Assembly: GCF_002019735.1 (NCBI RefSeq)
Contig: NZ_KV917378.1
Location: 2,320,869-2,384,868 of the forward strand
DNA from: Salipaludibacillus agaradhaerens
GTDB taxonomy: Bacteria > Bacillota > Bacilli > Bacillales > Salisediminibacteriaceae
Direction of reading: 5' to 3'
Length of the DNA stretch: 64,000 nucleotides
Part shown: piece by piece, positions 16,538-25,360 of the stretch
How the letters are laid out: the number at the start of each line of letters is the position of its first letter
Position numbering within the stretch: the first letter of the stretch is position 1
Translations under genes and position numbers: made by a program
Notes under the pieces: generated by a model
Told to the model about the DNA's origin: nothing
What the model saw: only the letters and a program-made list of their open reading frames with translations
The model's database searches: none

Positions 16538-18475
16538 ATGTTAACTCAGCGTAAACAAGCTATTTTTAATGAACTATTGAAAGCAGACAACCCTGTCAGT
16601 AGTGATGACATTGCCTCTATTATTCACGTCACATCAAGAACTGTGCGAAACGACATTAAAGAGATGGAGCCTACACTTGTGGAAAATGGCATGAGACTTC
16701 AATCCATTCGAGGGCAAGGCTATCACCTTAAGGTTATTCACGAAACTACGTTTAAAAATTTTGTCACTCTCCTTTCAAGGAATACCAAAATTTCGCCCGA
16801 AACTCCCGCTGAACGGGTACGTTTTATGATTATAAGACTGCTATTAGCCAACAACTATATTAAATCAGACGATCTGGCTGCCGCTCTGCATATCAGTGAA
16901 TCGACAATAAAAAATGATATAAAGGCGCTGAAAAAAGAATTAGAACGCTTTCATATCTCCTTAGCCCATAAACCAGGCCACGGCCTCCGTCTTCAAGGAG
17001 AAGAACGCCAACTTCGGTTTTGCATGTCTGAATATATCATGAACAGACGAGAGGTTGAACCAGATATCATCTCTTGTCCTGACACTCTTTTAGACCAAAA
17101 AATTCTCAAAATTATCCATCAGACAGTCTATAGTCAGTTGCAAGCTTCCAACATTCACCTGTCAGATGTGGCGATTAAAAATCTCATTATTCATATTGCG
17201 ATTGCCTGCAAACGAATTAAAGAGAAAAATTATGTGGATATGGACAGTCCCGGATTAACTGATATTTGTACAAAACAAGAATTCCATATTGCTGAACTTA
17301 TTCTTCATAAACTTGAAATACAGCTTAATGTCACTTTTCCAACATCAGAAATTGCTTATATTGCCCTTCATTTACTCGGAACTAATTTACGTAGTTTTTC
17401 AGATATAAATTCTTGTGAGTTAAAAGATATAATGGCTGAAGATATCTATCGTTTAACGATGTGTATGCTAAATAAAATAGACGAGAAACTTCATTTACGT
17501 TTATTCGACCAGGAGTTGATAGTTGCCCTTTGTACCCACTTACGTCCTGCTATTACGAGGCATAAATACGGTATGAATTTGCGCAATCCCTTACTACACG
17601 AAATCAAAAATCACTATCCAGTGGCGATGGAAGCTGCCATCATGGCTAGTCTTGTACTTAAAGAAGAACTGGACATCGATATCCACGAGAACGAAATTGG
17701 CTTTATTGCCCTTCATATCGGGGCAGCTATCGAACGAAAGAAGCTAACTAGTCACCGCAAAAAATGTATGATCGTCTGTGCCACAGGGATAGGTACCGCG
17801 AAACTTCTCTACTATAAATTACAAGCGAGCTTCGATGGGAAACTGGAGATCATAGGCACAACTGGCTATCATCACCTTCATAATTTAGAAAAGCATTCCC
17901 TCGATTTTATTGTTAGTACCGTACCTATTCGAAAAAATATTGGTATACCTGTCGTTGTCATTTCAGCTATTCCAACAAAGCATGATGTTGATCGTATTAG
18001 TCATGTTTTGAAAAATACCGACAGCACTGTCTCATTTAAATCCTATATTAATGAGGACTTTATTTTTCTTAATCACTCTTCTGAAACAAAAGAGGAGACT
18101 TTAACGTTTTTAGCTAAACAATTAATGACCAAAGGTATGGTTAATGACGGCTATTATGACGACTTAATGAGCCGGGAGAAGGTGTCCCCTACTTCGTTCG
18201 GCAATCTTATAGCTATTCCGCACCCACTTCACCCTCAAACGGAGCGGACTTTTTTAACATTTTGCACATTAAAAAAACCGATAAAATGGGGAGCGCAATC
18301 TGTCCAACTTATCTGCTTATTAAATATTGAAAAAAACAGTGACGAAGACTTTCAGCAAATGTACAAATGGTTAGCCAACCTCTTAGATAACTTTCAAAAG
18401 ATTAAAGATTTAATAAAATGTACGAATAAGCAAGATTTTTTACACGCGCTTTATAAAGATAATACCTCATGTTAA
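16538..18475 (+). CDS. licR: PRD-containing transcriptional activator LicR
   Basis: The 645-residue protein has an N-terminal HTH (SSDDIASIIHVTSRTVRND), a second HTH (SDDLAAALHISESTIKND), two PTS regulation domains with His in contexts such as IHIAIACKRI and FIALHIGAAIERKK, an EIIB-like domain (VCATGIGTAKLL) and an EIIA-like domain near the end (IAIPHPLHPQ). Such activators are phosphorylated by HPr and by their cognate EII, so they switch on the operon when substrate is present. The order licBCA-licR puts the regulator last here; in B. subtilis licR lies before licB. Confidence 0.9.
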   Translation: MLTQRKQAIFNELLKADNPVSSDDIASIIHVTSRTVRNDIKEMEPTLVENGMRLQSIRGQGYHLKVIHETTFKNFVTLLSRNTKISPETPAERVRFMIIRLLLANNYIKSDDLAAALHISESTIKNDIKALKKELERFHISLAHKPGHGLRLQGEERQLRFCMSEYIMNRREVEPDIISCPDTLLDQKILKIIHQTVYSQLQASNIHLSDVAIKNLIIHIAIACKRIKEKNYVDMDSPGLTDICTKQEFHIAELILHKLEIQLNVTFPTSEIAYIALHLLGTNLRSFSDINSCELKDIMAEDIYRLTMCMLNKIDEKLHLRLFDQELIVALCTHLRPAITRHKYGMNLRNPLLHEIKNHYPVAMEAAIMASLVLKEELDIDIHENEIGFIALHIGAAIERKKLTSHRKKCMIVCATGIGTAKLLYYKLQASFDGKLEIIGTTGYHHLHNLEKHSLDFIVSTVPIRKNIGIPVVVISAIPTKHDVDRISHVLKNTDSTVSFKSYINEDFIFLNHSSETKEETLTFLAKQLMTKGMVNDGYYDDLMSREKVSPTSFGNLIAIPHPLHPQTERTFLTFCTLKKPIKWGAQSVQLICLLNIEKNSDEDFQQMYKWLANLLDNFQKIKDLIKCTNKQDFLHALYKDNTSC

Positions 18476-18501
18476 TAATCGTCATGACACTTTATAATTA
18501 A

Positions 18502-18537
18502 AAAGCTGTGGGCCAACTCTTATCGACCCACAGCTTT
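18502..18537. terminator. Bidirectional terminator between licR and lemA
   Basis: AAAGCTGTGGG, 14 bases, CCCACAGCTTT, with A/T-rich flanks. It serves convergent genes on both sides. Confidence 0.8.
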
Positions 18538-18546
18538 ATTATCTGT

Positions 18547-19101
18547 TTAGCGATTAAATAACGCTTTTACATCCACATTTTCCCGTTTTTCTGGTGGTGC
18601 TTCAAACATTTCTCTTGAGGTAAAGCGGAAGAAACCAGCAATGATGTTTCCAGGAAAAACAGCGATAGATTTATTGAATTTACCGACATGCCCGTTATAG
18701 TTACGACGAGCTGCTTGAATTTGCTCTTCGATTTCATTAATAGACCGTTGAATGTGCAAATAGTTCTCGTTAAATTTGAGTTCTGGATAGCGCTCGATTG
18801 TGACAGTAATAGCTTGCATTTCTTTCGTCAACTGGTTATGCGCTTTGATTTTTTCATCTGGATTGCTTGCTTTTAAAATACCTTGACGTAGCCCAACAAC
18901 ATTTTCTAATGCTTCAATTTCTTTATCCGTCGCTTGACGCGCTGTTTGTATTAAGTTATCAAGCTGATCCACCCGTTTCATTAGAAAAGCATCGAGATCC
19001 GCAAATGCATTATCAACATTTACATTAAGCTTTTGAAAACTGTTGTAATTCATAATAAGGAAAAGTGCCACTACAACTAGTACGATGATTAAAATAACCA
19101 T
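18547..19101 (-). CDS. lemA: LemA family protein
   Basis: A 184-residue protein with one N-terminal membrane segment (LIIVLVVVALFLIM), then the LemA motif NSFQKLNVNVDNAFADLDAF and MKRVDQLDNLIQTA, followed by long helices ending in FPGNIIAGFFRF. Its biochemical role is unknown; it forms a helical membrane-anchored domain. It follows the DUF3137 gene by 12 bp, a pairing seen in other bacteria. Confidence 0.92.
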   Translation of the reverse strand: MVILIIVLVVVALFLIMNYNSFQKLNVNVDNAFADLDAFLMKRVDQLDNLIQTARQATDKEIEALENVVGLRQGILKASNPDEKIKAHNQLTKEMQAITVTIERYPELKFNENYLHIQRSINEIEEQIQAARRNYNGHVGKFNKSIAVFPGNIIAGFFRFTSREMFEAPPEKRENVDVKALFNR

Positions 19102-19113
19102 TATTATCCCCCT

Positions 19114-20265
19114 CTATTCTTTAGACCAAATACGTAAATTTAAGTTCAATTCGTCAACTAACTCTAATGATTTATTAATGTCTTCATAATACTCCTGCAC
19201 TAGGCTCTTATTAATTGGGGTTAGAAGACCTGATTCGAAATGTTCTTTACCTGTGGAAAGTAAGAAATACATTTTTCCATCTCTAAATGAAAAATAGGCC
19301 ACATTCCGAGCATCTTGACTCGCTCGTCTCTGATCGCCACCTACATTAAGCCCCACTTTAACTGCCTCTTTTAAAGTTTCTGGCTTTGGTGTGTCCTGTG
19401 GCTGAACCTCTCTTTTCTTCGTAGCAAACTCGTAGAGACGTCTCATAAATCCTGGTGTTAGAATATATCGCGCTTTAATTTGATCTGTTGTGCGAACTGT
19501 GAACTTATCCATAAATTCCATATCCTCTAACTCTACTTCTTCTAGACGTCGCCCTTTTTCACCCGATAAGAAACGAGGTAACGATATCTTCAACCCTTTT
19601 TGTTTCGGTACAACCGTTGTTAAACCTTCAAAATCCTTATTAAAATCTACAACAAAGATCATGCCTTGGAAAATGGTCGTAACCCGTTCCTGTGTTTTCC
19701 CATTTTTGTCTTTGTATTTCTCTACCTTCTCGGCTTTAATCTCTGAGAACGACAGCTCCGTTTTCGTTCCTTTAATACCATTAGCATCAACATCGTCATT
19801 TCCTACAAAACCTTTTATTAAATCATCCCCTGAATAACGATTCGGGTCATCTTTAAAAATATTTGATTTTATAAATTGATTGCGATGTACATAGCTCTTC
19901 GGTTTGTACGTAAAATTAGGATTAAGGAATTGAATAAGTGCGGTAAGAAGTTGTTCTTTTATCTTGACTCGCATTTTCTTTCTTTGCTCATAAACATCCT
20001 TAAACAAATACGCGCCATATGCAGCCAATGCCGCTATCACATAGATTCTAAAACCATCAAAGAAAATGATCATGGCAAGTGCTACCAGGGCAGGTATGAT
20101 GAGTTTTTTCGCCTGTTCTTTTGCTAAAGACATCGTTTTTTGTCGCTCTTCCTCCAACTTTTCTGCTATTGGTTGAAGATCTTTTTCATAGTGTTCGTCA
20201 AATTCTGCTTGTGTTTTTGAAAATCTCTCAAGTTGGTAAGTAGCATCTTGTTTCCCTATTTTCAT
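19114..20265 (-). CDS. DUF3137 domain protein
   Basis: A 383-residue protein with a helical N-terminus (about residues 15-55), two adjacent membrane segments (LIIPALVALAMIIFF and IYVIAALAAYGAYLF) and a C-terminal cytosolic domain with a central FQGMIFVVDFNKDF stretch and the late motif KMYFLLSTGKEHFESGLL. This is the DUF3137 pattern. Function is not known; it is linked with LemA downstream. GGAG lies unusually close to the ATG. Confidence 0.8.
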   Translation of the reverse strand: MKIGKQDATYQLERFSKTQAEFDEHYEKDLQPIAEKLEEERQKTMSLAKEQAKKLIIPALVALAMIIFFDGFRIYVIAALAAYGAYLFKDVYEQRKKMRVKIKEQLLTALIQFLNPNFTYKPKSYVHRNQFIKSNIFKDDPNRYSGDDLIKGFVGNDDVDANGIKGTKTELSFSEIKAEKVEKYKDKNGKTQERVTTIFQGMIFVVDFNKDFEGLTTVVPKQKGLKISLPRFLSGEKGRRLEEVELEDMEFMDKFTVRTTDQIKARYILTPGFMRRLYEFATKKREVQPQDTPKPETLKEAVKVGLNVGGDQRRASQDARNVAYFSFRDGKMYFLLSTGKEHFESGLLTPINKSLVQEYYEDINKSLELVDELNLNLRIWSKE

Positions 20266-20572
20266 CCACTCCTTTTTTGTAGTTAATTATAAGTACGATG
20301 TCGAACTAGGAAAAGATTCACAGGATCATCATAATATATCCCATTAAAGGTTGTCATTAGTACATATATCACATGCTCCTCCAGGTACTTTCCGACTTAT
20401 TTTAATAAATTATTACCAAATACCCCCACTTCCACTGACTCTAAAAGTAAAAAAGAGATATTTAATCCTATTTAAAATCCTTTTATTTCCTTTTATTTCT
20501 TTTAATTAGGGCTCTTTTTTTCTTGAAAAATGTTGGGTTTTATATATTTCTGTCATATAAATGACTTATCTT

Positions 20573-20698
20573 ATAAAACGAACCTTCAATCAGGGGCGCT
20601 TTCGTTCTTCTTCCACTGATTGGTCATTGCGTGAATCAGGACACGAGCTCCCGATTAAATAGCTGAGCCGGAGTTTTACGGACGCTTATTGTGATAAA
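20573..20698 (+). repeat. 157-bp family repeat, partial copy 3
   Basis: Starts ATAAAACGAACCTTCAATCA, keeps TCCACTGATTGG and GTGAATCAGGACACGAGC, and ends TTTTACGGACGCTTATTGTGATAAA. It is shortened in the second stem. The remaining 20.27-20.98 kb gap has no supported gene. Confidence 0.75.
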
Positions 20699-20843
20699 CA
20701 GATCTTAGAAAACAATTTGATCGGATTTTTCTACTTGCTAAAACTTTAAAATGTAGTTTCTTACATAAGCACAACGTAAACATTGCCTTTTCTATAATGT
20801 ATCGTTGATTGAAGAGCACAAATGGATCATCATTGAGATACCT

Positions 20844-20879
20844 AAAAAGACCATGACCCATAAAATCGGGTCATGGTCA
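20844..20879 (-). terminator. Strong terminator downstream of the VOC gene
   Basis: An 11-bp perfect stem (GACCATGACCC / GGGTCATGGTC) with an 8-base loop, followed on the minus strand by TTTTT. It lies about 100 bp after the gene at 20979. Confidence 0.8.
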
Positions 20880-20978
20880 TATTACATTGTTTGAATAACA
20901 ATAGGTCTTCGAAGACACTGTTTTGAGGGACATAATTATTCAATTAACTGAAAGGTGCCTAAGGCGGGCGTCGTCACA

Positions 20979-21410
20979 TTATCTATCTTCTGGTACCTGT
21001 GTTGAAATATGCCAAGTAACACCATATTTATCTATTAATTGGCCGTAGGCAGGGCTAAATTGTGTCGCTTGCAGCGTCATAATGTCTTTTCCTCCCTCTT
21101 TCAAATTTGAATAAATCTCTTCTGCTTTTCCAGGGGCGTCTACATTTATCGCCACTGTCACATTCGTTCCTACTGTATGGGGTTGACCAGGGAAATTATC
21201 AGATAGCATTAAATCTGACTCTCCAATCTTAAGATGCGCATGCATAACACGCTCCTTTGCGTCAGAGGGTACAGGCATACCAGCATCATCTGGTAAATCT
21301 CCAAATGTCATAACACCAAGTACTTCAGCTGCCAATGCTTTTTCGTAAAATGACACAACTTCTTTTGCATTGCCGTTACATATCAAATACGGGTTTATAC
21401 CTAAAATCAT
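20979..21410 (-). CDS. VOC superfamily protein, PhnB/YjdN-like
   Basis: A 143-residue PhnB-type glyoxalase-fold protein: start INPYLICNGNAKEVVSFYEK, then MHAHLKIGESDLMLSDNFPG and the end segment YGQLIDKYGVTWHIS. These proteins have two beta-alpha-beta-beta-beta modules; many lack a defined reaction. The second of two adjacent start codons is chosen for spacing from GGAGGGTG. It has its own terminator. Confidence 0.85.
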   Translation of the reverse strand: MILGINPYLICNGNAKEVVSFYEKALAAEVLGVMTFGDLPDDAGMPVPSDAKERVMHAHLKIGESDLMLSDNFPGQPHTVGTNVTVAINVDAPGKAEEIYSNLKEGGKDIMTLQATQFSPAYGQLIDKYGVTWHISTQVPEDR

Positions 21411-21520
21411 CACGATTCACCCTCCACCTTTATTTTGGTTAGTTTATTATGAACGTACAAGTGACTGTTTATGTTTTTTTCAACCTTGTTAGCCTATCAC
21501 CTTAAAGATTGTCAACTTTC

Positions 21521-21678
21521 ATAAAATGAACCTTCAACCAGTGGGGGGGGTTCGCTCTTCTCCCACTGATTGGTAGTTGAGTGAATTAGGACATTAGCCT
21601 CGTTATCTCCCGCCTAAATATTTTAGCTCCGCTCTCTACTTTGAGCCGGGAGTTTTACGGACGGTTTTCTGTATAAAA
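21521..21678 (+). repeat. 157-bp family repeat, copy 4
   Basis: Full-length copy starting ATAAAATGAACCTTCAACCA, with a G-run in the first stem, TCCCACTGATTGGTAGTTGA, and a second stem from CGTTATCTCCCGCC to GCCGGGAGTTTTACGG. Its right end overlaps the 3' end of the hydrolase gene and provides that gene's last codons and stop. Confidence 0.85.
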
Positions 21679-22470
21679 TTTTTTGAGCAAAGGGGCGAGA
21701 GCTGTTGGTGCCACATCATGATCTTGCCCTTGTAAAATGTGATATTCTCCATCGTTAAGATGTTCTACCAGTTTTTTTGCACCATCATGAAAAAATGCTT
21801 CACTATGTTCGCCCGCTATCACACATGTAGCACACAATACGTTAGACCATTTTCCTTTAGGTAATGGCATTCCTTTCGCCACATCTTTTACAATCATGCC
21901 ATCATAAGGTAATGTATGAGCAACATCCTCAAACTCTTGCCACATAGGGTCACGCTGCATCGGTTCAAGATACTGATTCGGTATTAATAACGCCTGTGAC
22001 ATAAAGATAGTAACAGCTTTTGTCCGATCCCCTTGTTGAATCGCGTCATTCAGTTGTTCAACGTAATGACTCGGAAGAGGTGGGCGACTTTCATCAAGAA
22101 TGAGTGGCGGTTCAAACACTGCCAGTTTTGTTAGCTTGCCTGATAATTTATTCGCTGCCTCAAGAGCCAGCACCGCTCCAGAAGACATACCAAACAACGA
22201 GGCACTTCCCCCTTCATTATTAATCAATGCCTCAATATCTTCTATTTCTTTCATCACGGTATAAGGAACCGTATCACTACTTTCTCCCCGCCCACGACGA
22301 TCGTAGTTAATGACGGTAAACTGATCAGCTAACAGTGATACCAGTTCCACCTGTTTTGGATGGGAACGATAGCCGAGAGCCCCATTCACAAGAATGACGA
22401 CTGGGCCAGCTCCTACTTGATCATAAACAATGGCCGTGCCATCTTTTGATAAGACAGTTTTTTTAGTCAT
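21655..22470 (-). CDS. Alpha/beta hydrolase
   Basis: A 271-residue hydrolase-fold protein. The nucleophile elbow is LFGMSSGAVLAL (GMSSG, Ser nucleophile), the oxyanion segment is VILVNGALGYRS, and the catalytic His is in LQGQDHDVAPTAL. Ester or lactone substrates are possible; none can be named. ATG follows AAGGAGGCGGAGTG; an upstream in-frame start lies in the preceding gene. It is 17 bp after the VOC gene. The last codons (FYTENRP and stop) come from the dispersed repeat. Confidence 0.85.
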   Translation of the reverse strand: MTKKTVLSKDGTAIVYDQVGAGPVVILVNGALGYRSHPKQVELVSLLADQFTVINYDRRGRGESSDTVPYTVMKEIEDIEALINNEGGSASLFGMSSGAVLALEAANKLSGKLTKLAVFEPPLILDESRPPLPSHYVEQLNDAIQQGDRTKAVTIFMSQALLIPNQYLEPMQRDPMWQEFEDVAHTLPYDGMIVKDVAKGMPLPKGKWSNVLCATCVIAGEHSEAFFHDGAKKLVEHLNDGEYHILQGQDHDVAPTALAPLLKKFYTENRP

Positions 22471-22487
22471 CACTCCGCCTCCTTCAG

Positions 22488-22895
22488 TTATGATTCCAAA
22501 TTCAATTGCCACGAAACACCAAAACGATCATCCACCCACGCAAATTTGTCACTAAAACCGTAATTGGCTAGTGGCATGTGAACCTGTCCACCATCGGAAA
22601 GTGCCTTGAACACGTTAGTGATTTCTTCGCCACTACGACACTTTATATAAAAAGAGACGGCAGGTGTAAAGGTCCATTCATGTTTCACATTACTATCTAT
22701 ACACATCATATCTTGACCGTTTATTGAAAAAACGGCATGCATCACACTTCCTTCTTTACCTGCTTCCCCTGCCTTATAACGCGTTACATTTACGATTTTT
22801 GAATTTTCAAAAATTGAAGTGTAGAAATTCATTGCTTCTTCTGCTTGACCGAAAAAAGTCAGAAACGGCGTAACTTTCTGTGTGAACCCTTTCAT
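22488..22895 (-). CDS. VOC superfamily protein, PhnB-like
   Basis: A 135-residue PhnB-type protein with TPFLTFFGQAEEAMNFYTSI at the start, MHAVFSINGQDMMCIDS in the middle and FAWVDDRFGVSWQLNL at the end, all standard for the family. It is probably cotranscribed with the hydrolase downstream. AAGGAGG precedes the ATG. Confidence 0.88.
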   Translation of the reverse strand: MKGFTQKVTPFLTFFGQAEEAMNFYTSIFENSKIVNVTRYKAGEAGKEGSVMHAVFSINGQDMMCIDSNVKHEWTFTPAVSFYIKCRSGEEITNVFKALSDGGQVHMPLANYGFSDKFAWVDDRFGVSWQLNLES

Positions 22896-22942
22896 AAATA
22901 TCCTCCTTAATTATCAATACAGCCCACATATTATCCTCGTTT

Positions 22943-23099
22943 ATAAAACGATCCTTCAATTCATAAGGTGTTTTTCGTTCTTCTCCCACTGTTTAATCGT
23001 TGAGTGAATCAGAACATTAGCGTCTGTTAAGTCGCTCCTAAATAGATTTATCTGCTCTATTTTGAGGCAGGAGTTTTAGGAACAGTTATCTGTGATAAA
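22943..23099 (+). repeat. 157-bp family repeat, copy 5
   Basis: Full-length copy starting ATAAAACGATCCTTCAATTC and ending AGTTATCTGTGATAAA. The right end overlaps the 3' end of the reductase gene at 23086 and contributes its final residues (YHR) and stop codon. Confidence 0.8.
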
Positions 23100-23640
23100 T
23101 AAGTAAAACATTACCACAATTGAAACCTTTAGTTTTTACATGCGTTAGCCCTCGTATTTCTGTCTTAAATAGTCGGTTTCCGCTCCCTAAAACAACTGGA
23201 TTGACAATGAGTCTATATTCATCAATAACCCCATTTCTCATAAATGTCTCAGCAATATTTGCTCCACCAAATAAAACCATATCTTTTCCTGGCTCCCTTT
23301 TCAGCCTGAGTAACTCTTCTACTGCCTTCTCCTTTACGAGCCTAGCATTCCAGGTTACCTTATTTAACGTTCTTGAAAATACAATTTTATTTAATTTATT
23401 CATTTTCTGTGCAAAAGCGCGATCTTCTGCTGTATTTCCGCCAGCGTTCTCTGCGGCTGGCCAATGATTTATCATCAATTCATAGACAGTACGTCCATAA
23501 AGGAGTGTATCTACTGTTTCTAAAAAATCAGACATATACTCCTGCATGTCCGCATCCCATACATGCCAGGAGATATCTCGATTCGTACTTTCAATATATC
23601 CGTCTAATGATACGGCCATTGACAAAATCACGTTCCTCAT
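23086..23640 (-). CDS. RibD C-terminal/dihydrofolate-reductase-like protein
   Basis: A 184-residue member of the RibD_C family (YwjB/YyaP type). It begins MRNVILSMAVSLDGYIEST, has TLLYGRTVYELMINHWP, VLFGGANIAETFMRNGVIDE and YRLIVNPVVLGSGNRLF. This is an NADPH-binding DHFR-like fold; the substrate is unknown. Its ATG overlaps the TGA that the upstream VOC gene would use if its frame were intact, so the pair was translationally coupled. Confidence 0.87.
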   Translation of the reverse strand: MRNVILSMAVSLDGYIESTNRDISWHVWDADMQEYMSDFLETVDTLLYGRTVYELMINHWPAAENAGGNTAEDRAFAQKMNKLNKIVFSRTLNKVTWNARLVKEKAVEELLRLKREPGKDMVLFGGANIAETFMRNGVIDEYRLIVNPVVLGSGNRLFKTEIRGLTHVKTKGFNCGNVLLIYHR

Positions 23641-24043
23641 CGATATCCCCTTCTTTTTTCAGGTTCAAAGATATCAAGTTTGTTACCATATAAGTCCTCA
23701 AACCCAACCCCTTTTCCCCCGGTACAGATTGAGGGACCCCATGGAAAATGATACCGCGAGCTTTCATGTTCGCAAAGTCTTCCTCTATATTATCCGTTTC
23801 AAACATGACTATCACTTGGCTATCGGCTTGCTTTCCAACCAAACTCTTTTCTTCCGGGGTCTCAGCTTGAACGAATTCTAATACCGTTTCATTGTCATCT
23901 GCCGGTGAAACCGTCACATAACGCCATCCTGGAGAGAATTCTTCATCAGCACGTATGTTAAACCCTAATTTTTCCGTATAAAACACTTTAGCCTTCTGTT
24001 GATCATGAACAAATAGGGTACATTGCAAGACTGATTTAATCAT
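23591..24043 (-). pseudogene. VOC superfamily gene with a single-base frameshift
   Basis: The N-terminal two thirds is a clear VOC protein (VLQCTLFVHDQQKAKVFYTE, SPGWRYVTVSPADDNETVLE). After VPGEKGLGL the frame becomes unlike the family. In the next frame the DNA gives FEDLYGNKLDIFEPE, the normal VOC ending, then KRRGYR and a TGA at 23637-23639 that overlaps the next gene's ATG. One base is missing, most likely in the G run at 23716-23720 (five where six are needed). It may be a real mutation or a sequencing error. The family uses a divalent metal for glyoxalase- or dioxygenase-type chemistry. Confidence 0.8.
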
Positions 24044-24656
24044 AACCTACACCTACTCTCTCAACTGAATACAGGACATGAGTCACATCCCGATCACTAA
24101 CCGTCTCTTTAACCGTTAAGGGAATGCGTTCAGAAAGGGACGTAAACAATCGGGTGCCTTCCCCCAACAAAACAGGAATATGATGGATATGCAATTCGTC
24201 AACAAGCCCCGCTACCAAACATTGCTGGGCTGTTCTGGCACCGGCCACACCCACATTTTTTCCTTCTGCCTTTTCTTTTGCCTCCCGTACTGCACGTTCA
24301 ACCCCACTCGTGACAAATGATATAGGTGTGTTCCCTTCTGGCGGTGCTATTGATGGACGATGTGTCAAGATGACTACTGGAACTCCCGCCGGATGGTTAC
24401 CTTCCCATCCACCTACCACATTATAGGTTCGTCTCCCCGTTAAAATAGCTCCTGTAGAATCGACTGATTTATCAAACACCTCTCTACTAATTCGATTCAT
24501 TTTGAAAAATGAACTATGTCTACTTTCCAATTGACCATTAAACAGCCACTGTTGCAAAACCGCTCCACCTTCACCTAGTGGCTCTTTTTGGCTATCATTT
24601 ACTCCGGCAATAAATCCATCCAGCGACATAGACATATCAACGACAACCTTGCCCAT
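24036..24656 (-). CDS. RibD C-terminal/dihydrofolate-reductase-like protein
   Basis: A 206-residue RibD_C family protein: VVVDMSMSLDGFIAGVNDSQ at the start, GAILTGRRTYNVVGGWEG and the late LHIHHIPVLLGEGTRLF. It differs from the smaller paralogue at 23086 and is the first gene of a three-gene group (this, VOC, RibD-like), overlapping the VOC gene by 8 bp. TAAAGGAGGTG precedes the ATG. Confidence 0.87.
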   Translation of the reverse strand: MGKVVVDMSMSLDGFIAGVNDSQKEPLGEGGAVLQQWLFNGQLESRHSSFFKMNRISREVFDKSVDSTGAILTGRRTYNVVGGWEGNHPAGVPVVILTHRPSIAPPEGNTPISFVTSGVERAVREAKEKAEGKNVGVAGARTAQQCLVAGLVDELHIHHIPVLLGEGTRLFTSLSERIPLTVKETVSDRDVTHVLYSVERVGVGYD

Positions 24657-24821
24657 TGGAGCACCTCCTTTAATAGCCTTTTCTCTACTAGCGATTCGCT
24701 GCGTTTAACCGTCAAGACAAAACGATATATTGAAGTTATTGCTTTTTTGTAAGGACCGTCAAATATATGATTTAACTTCTCTATTACATGTCAAAGTGAC
24801 ACAGCAGTTACTCACTGTCAC

Positions 24822-25190
24822 TCACACGTCTTTCTTTTCAATCACAAACGAGGTCAGCTCTTTTATTTTTCCACCCTTATGCTTGTTCATCTTGTAAATG
24901 TCACAAAATTCGTAAGCTGTCACATTACCCGAGGGACTTGTTCCTTCTATCACCCCATTAACAGCAGCTGTGGTCCCATGGGTAATCACCGTGTCGATCG
25001 TGAGGCGATACGTTGTGTCACTTTTCATGTTCTCTAAAAATCTAATGACTTCTTCTTTCCCTTTAACTTCTTTCTCACCGACCATCCGCCATACAACATC
25101 CTCAGCTAAACCATTTGCTATCGATGAGATATCATGTGCTGCAAAAGCGTGATTAAATGATTCGAGAAAATTATGAAAGTCTGATTTCAT
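24822..25190 (-). CDS. SnoaL-like/NTF2-fold protein
   Basis: A 122-residue protein of the nuclear transport factor 2-like superfamily, seen in FNHAFAAHDISSIANGLAED, VVWRMVGEKEVKGKEEVIRF and the late CDIYKMNKHKGGKIKELTSF. Members range from isomerases to non-enzymatic binding proteins, so no reaction is proposed. It lies between the RibD-like genes and the AraC regulator, in the same direction. Confidence 0.75.
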   Translation of the reverse strand: MKSDFHNFLESFNHAFAAHDISSIANGLAEDVVWRMVGEKEVKGKEEVIRFLENMKSDTTYRLTIDTVITHGTTAAVNGVIEGTSPSGNVTAYEFCDIYKMNKHKGGKIKELTSFVIEKKDV

Positions 25191-25270
25191 CACATATGCC
25201 CCTTTCGTGTTTTAACGTTATTTCCCTTAATCATATCAGAATCTGTTTTCGTAAATTTCTTATAGATTGC

Positions 25271-25360
25271 TTTATCACGGGCGCTAATGTCCTGACTCAC
25301 GCAACGTCCAATCAGTGGTAGAAGTACGAAAGCGTCCACTCCTTGAAGGTTCGTGTTATA
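25271..25360 (-). repeat. 157-bp family repeat, truncated copy 6, inverted
   Basis: Read on the minus strand it starts TATAACACGAACCTTCAAGG and keeps the first hairpin and GTCAGGACATTAGCGCCCGT, then jumps straight to GATAAA; the whole second hairpin is missing. Its outer end supplies the stop codon of the AraC gene at 25356. Confidence 0.75.

Noticed and set aside
20676-20861. 61-codon minus-strand frame
   Set aside because: It starts at a terminator stem and ends in a dispersed repeat; no ribosome site.
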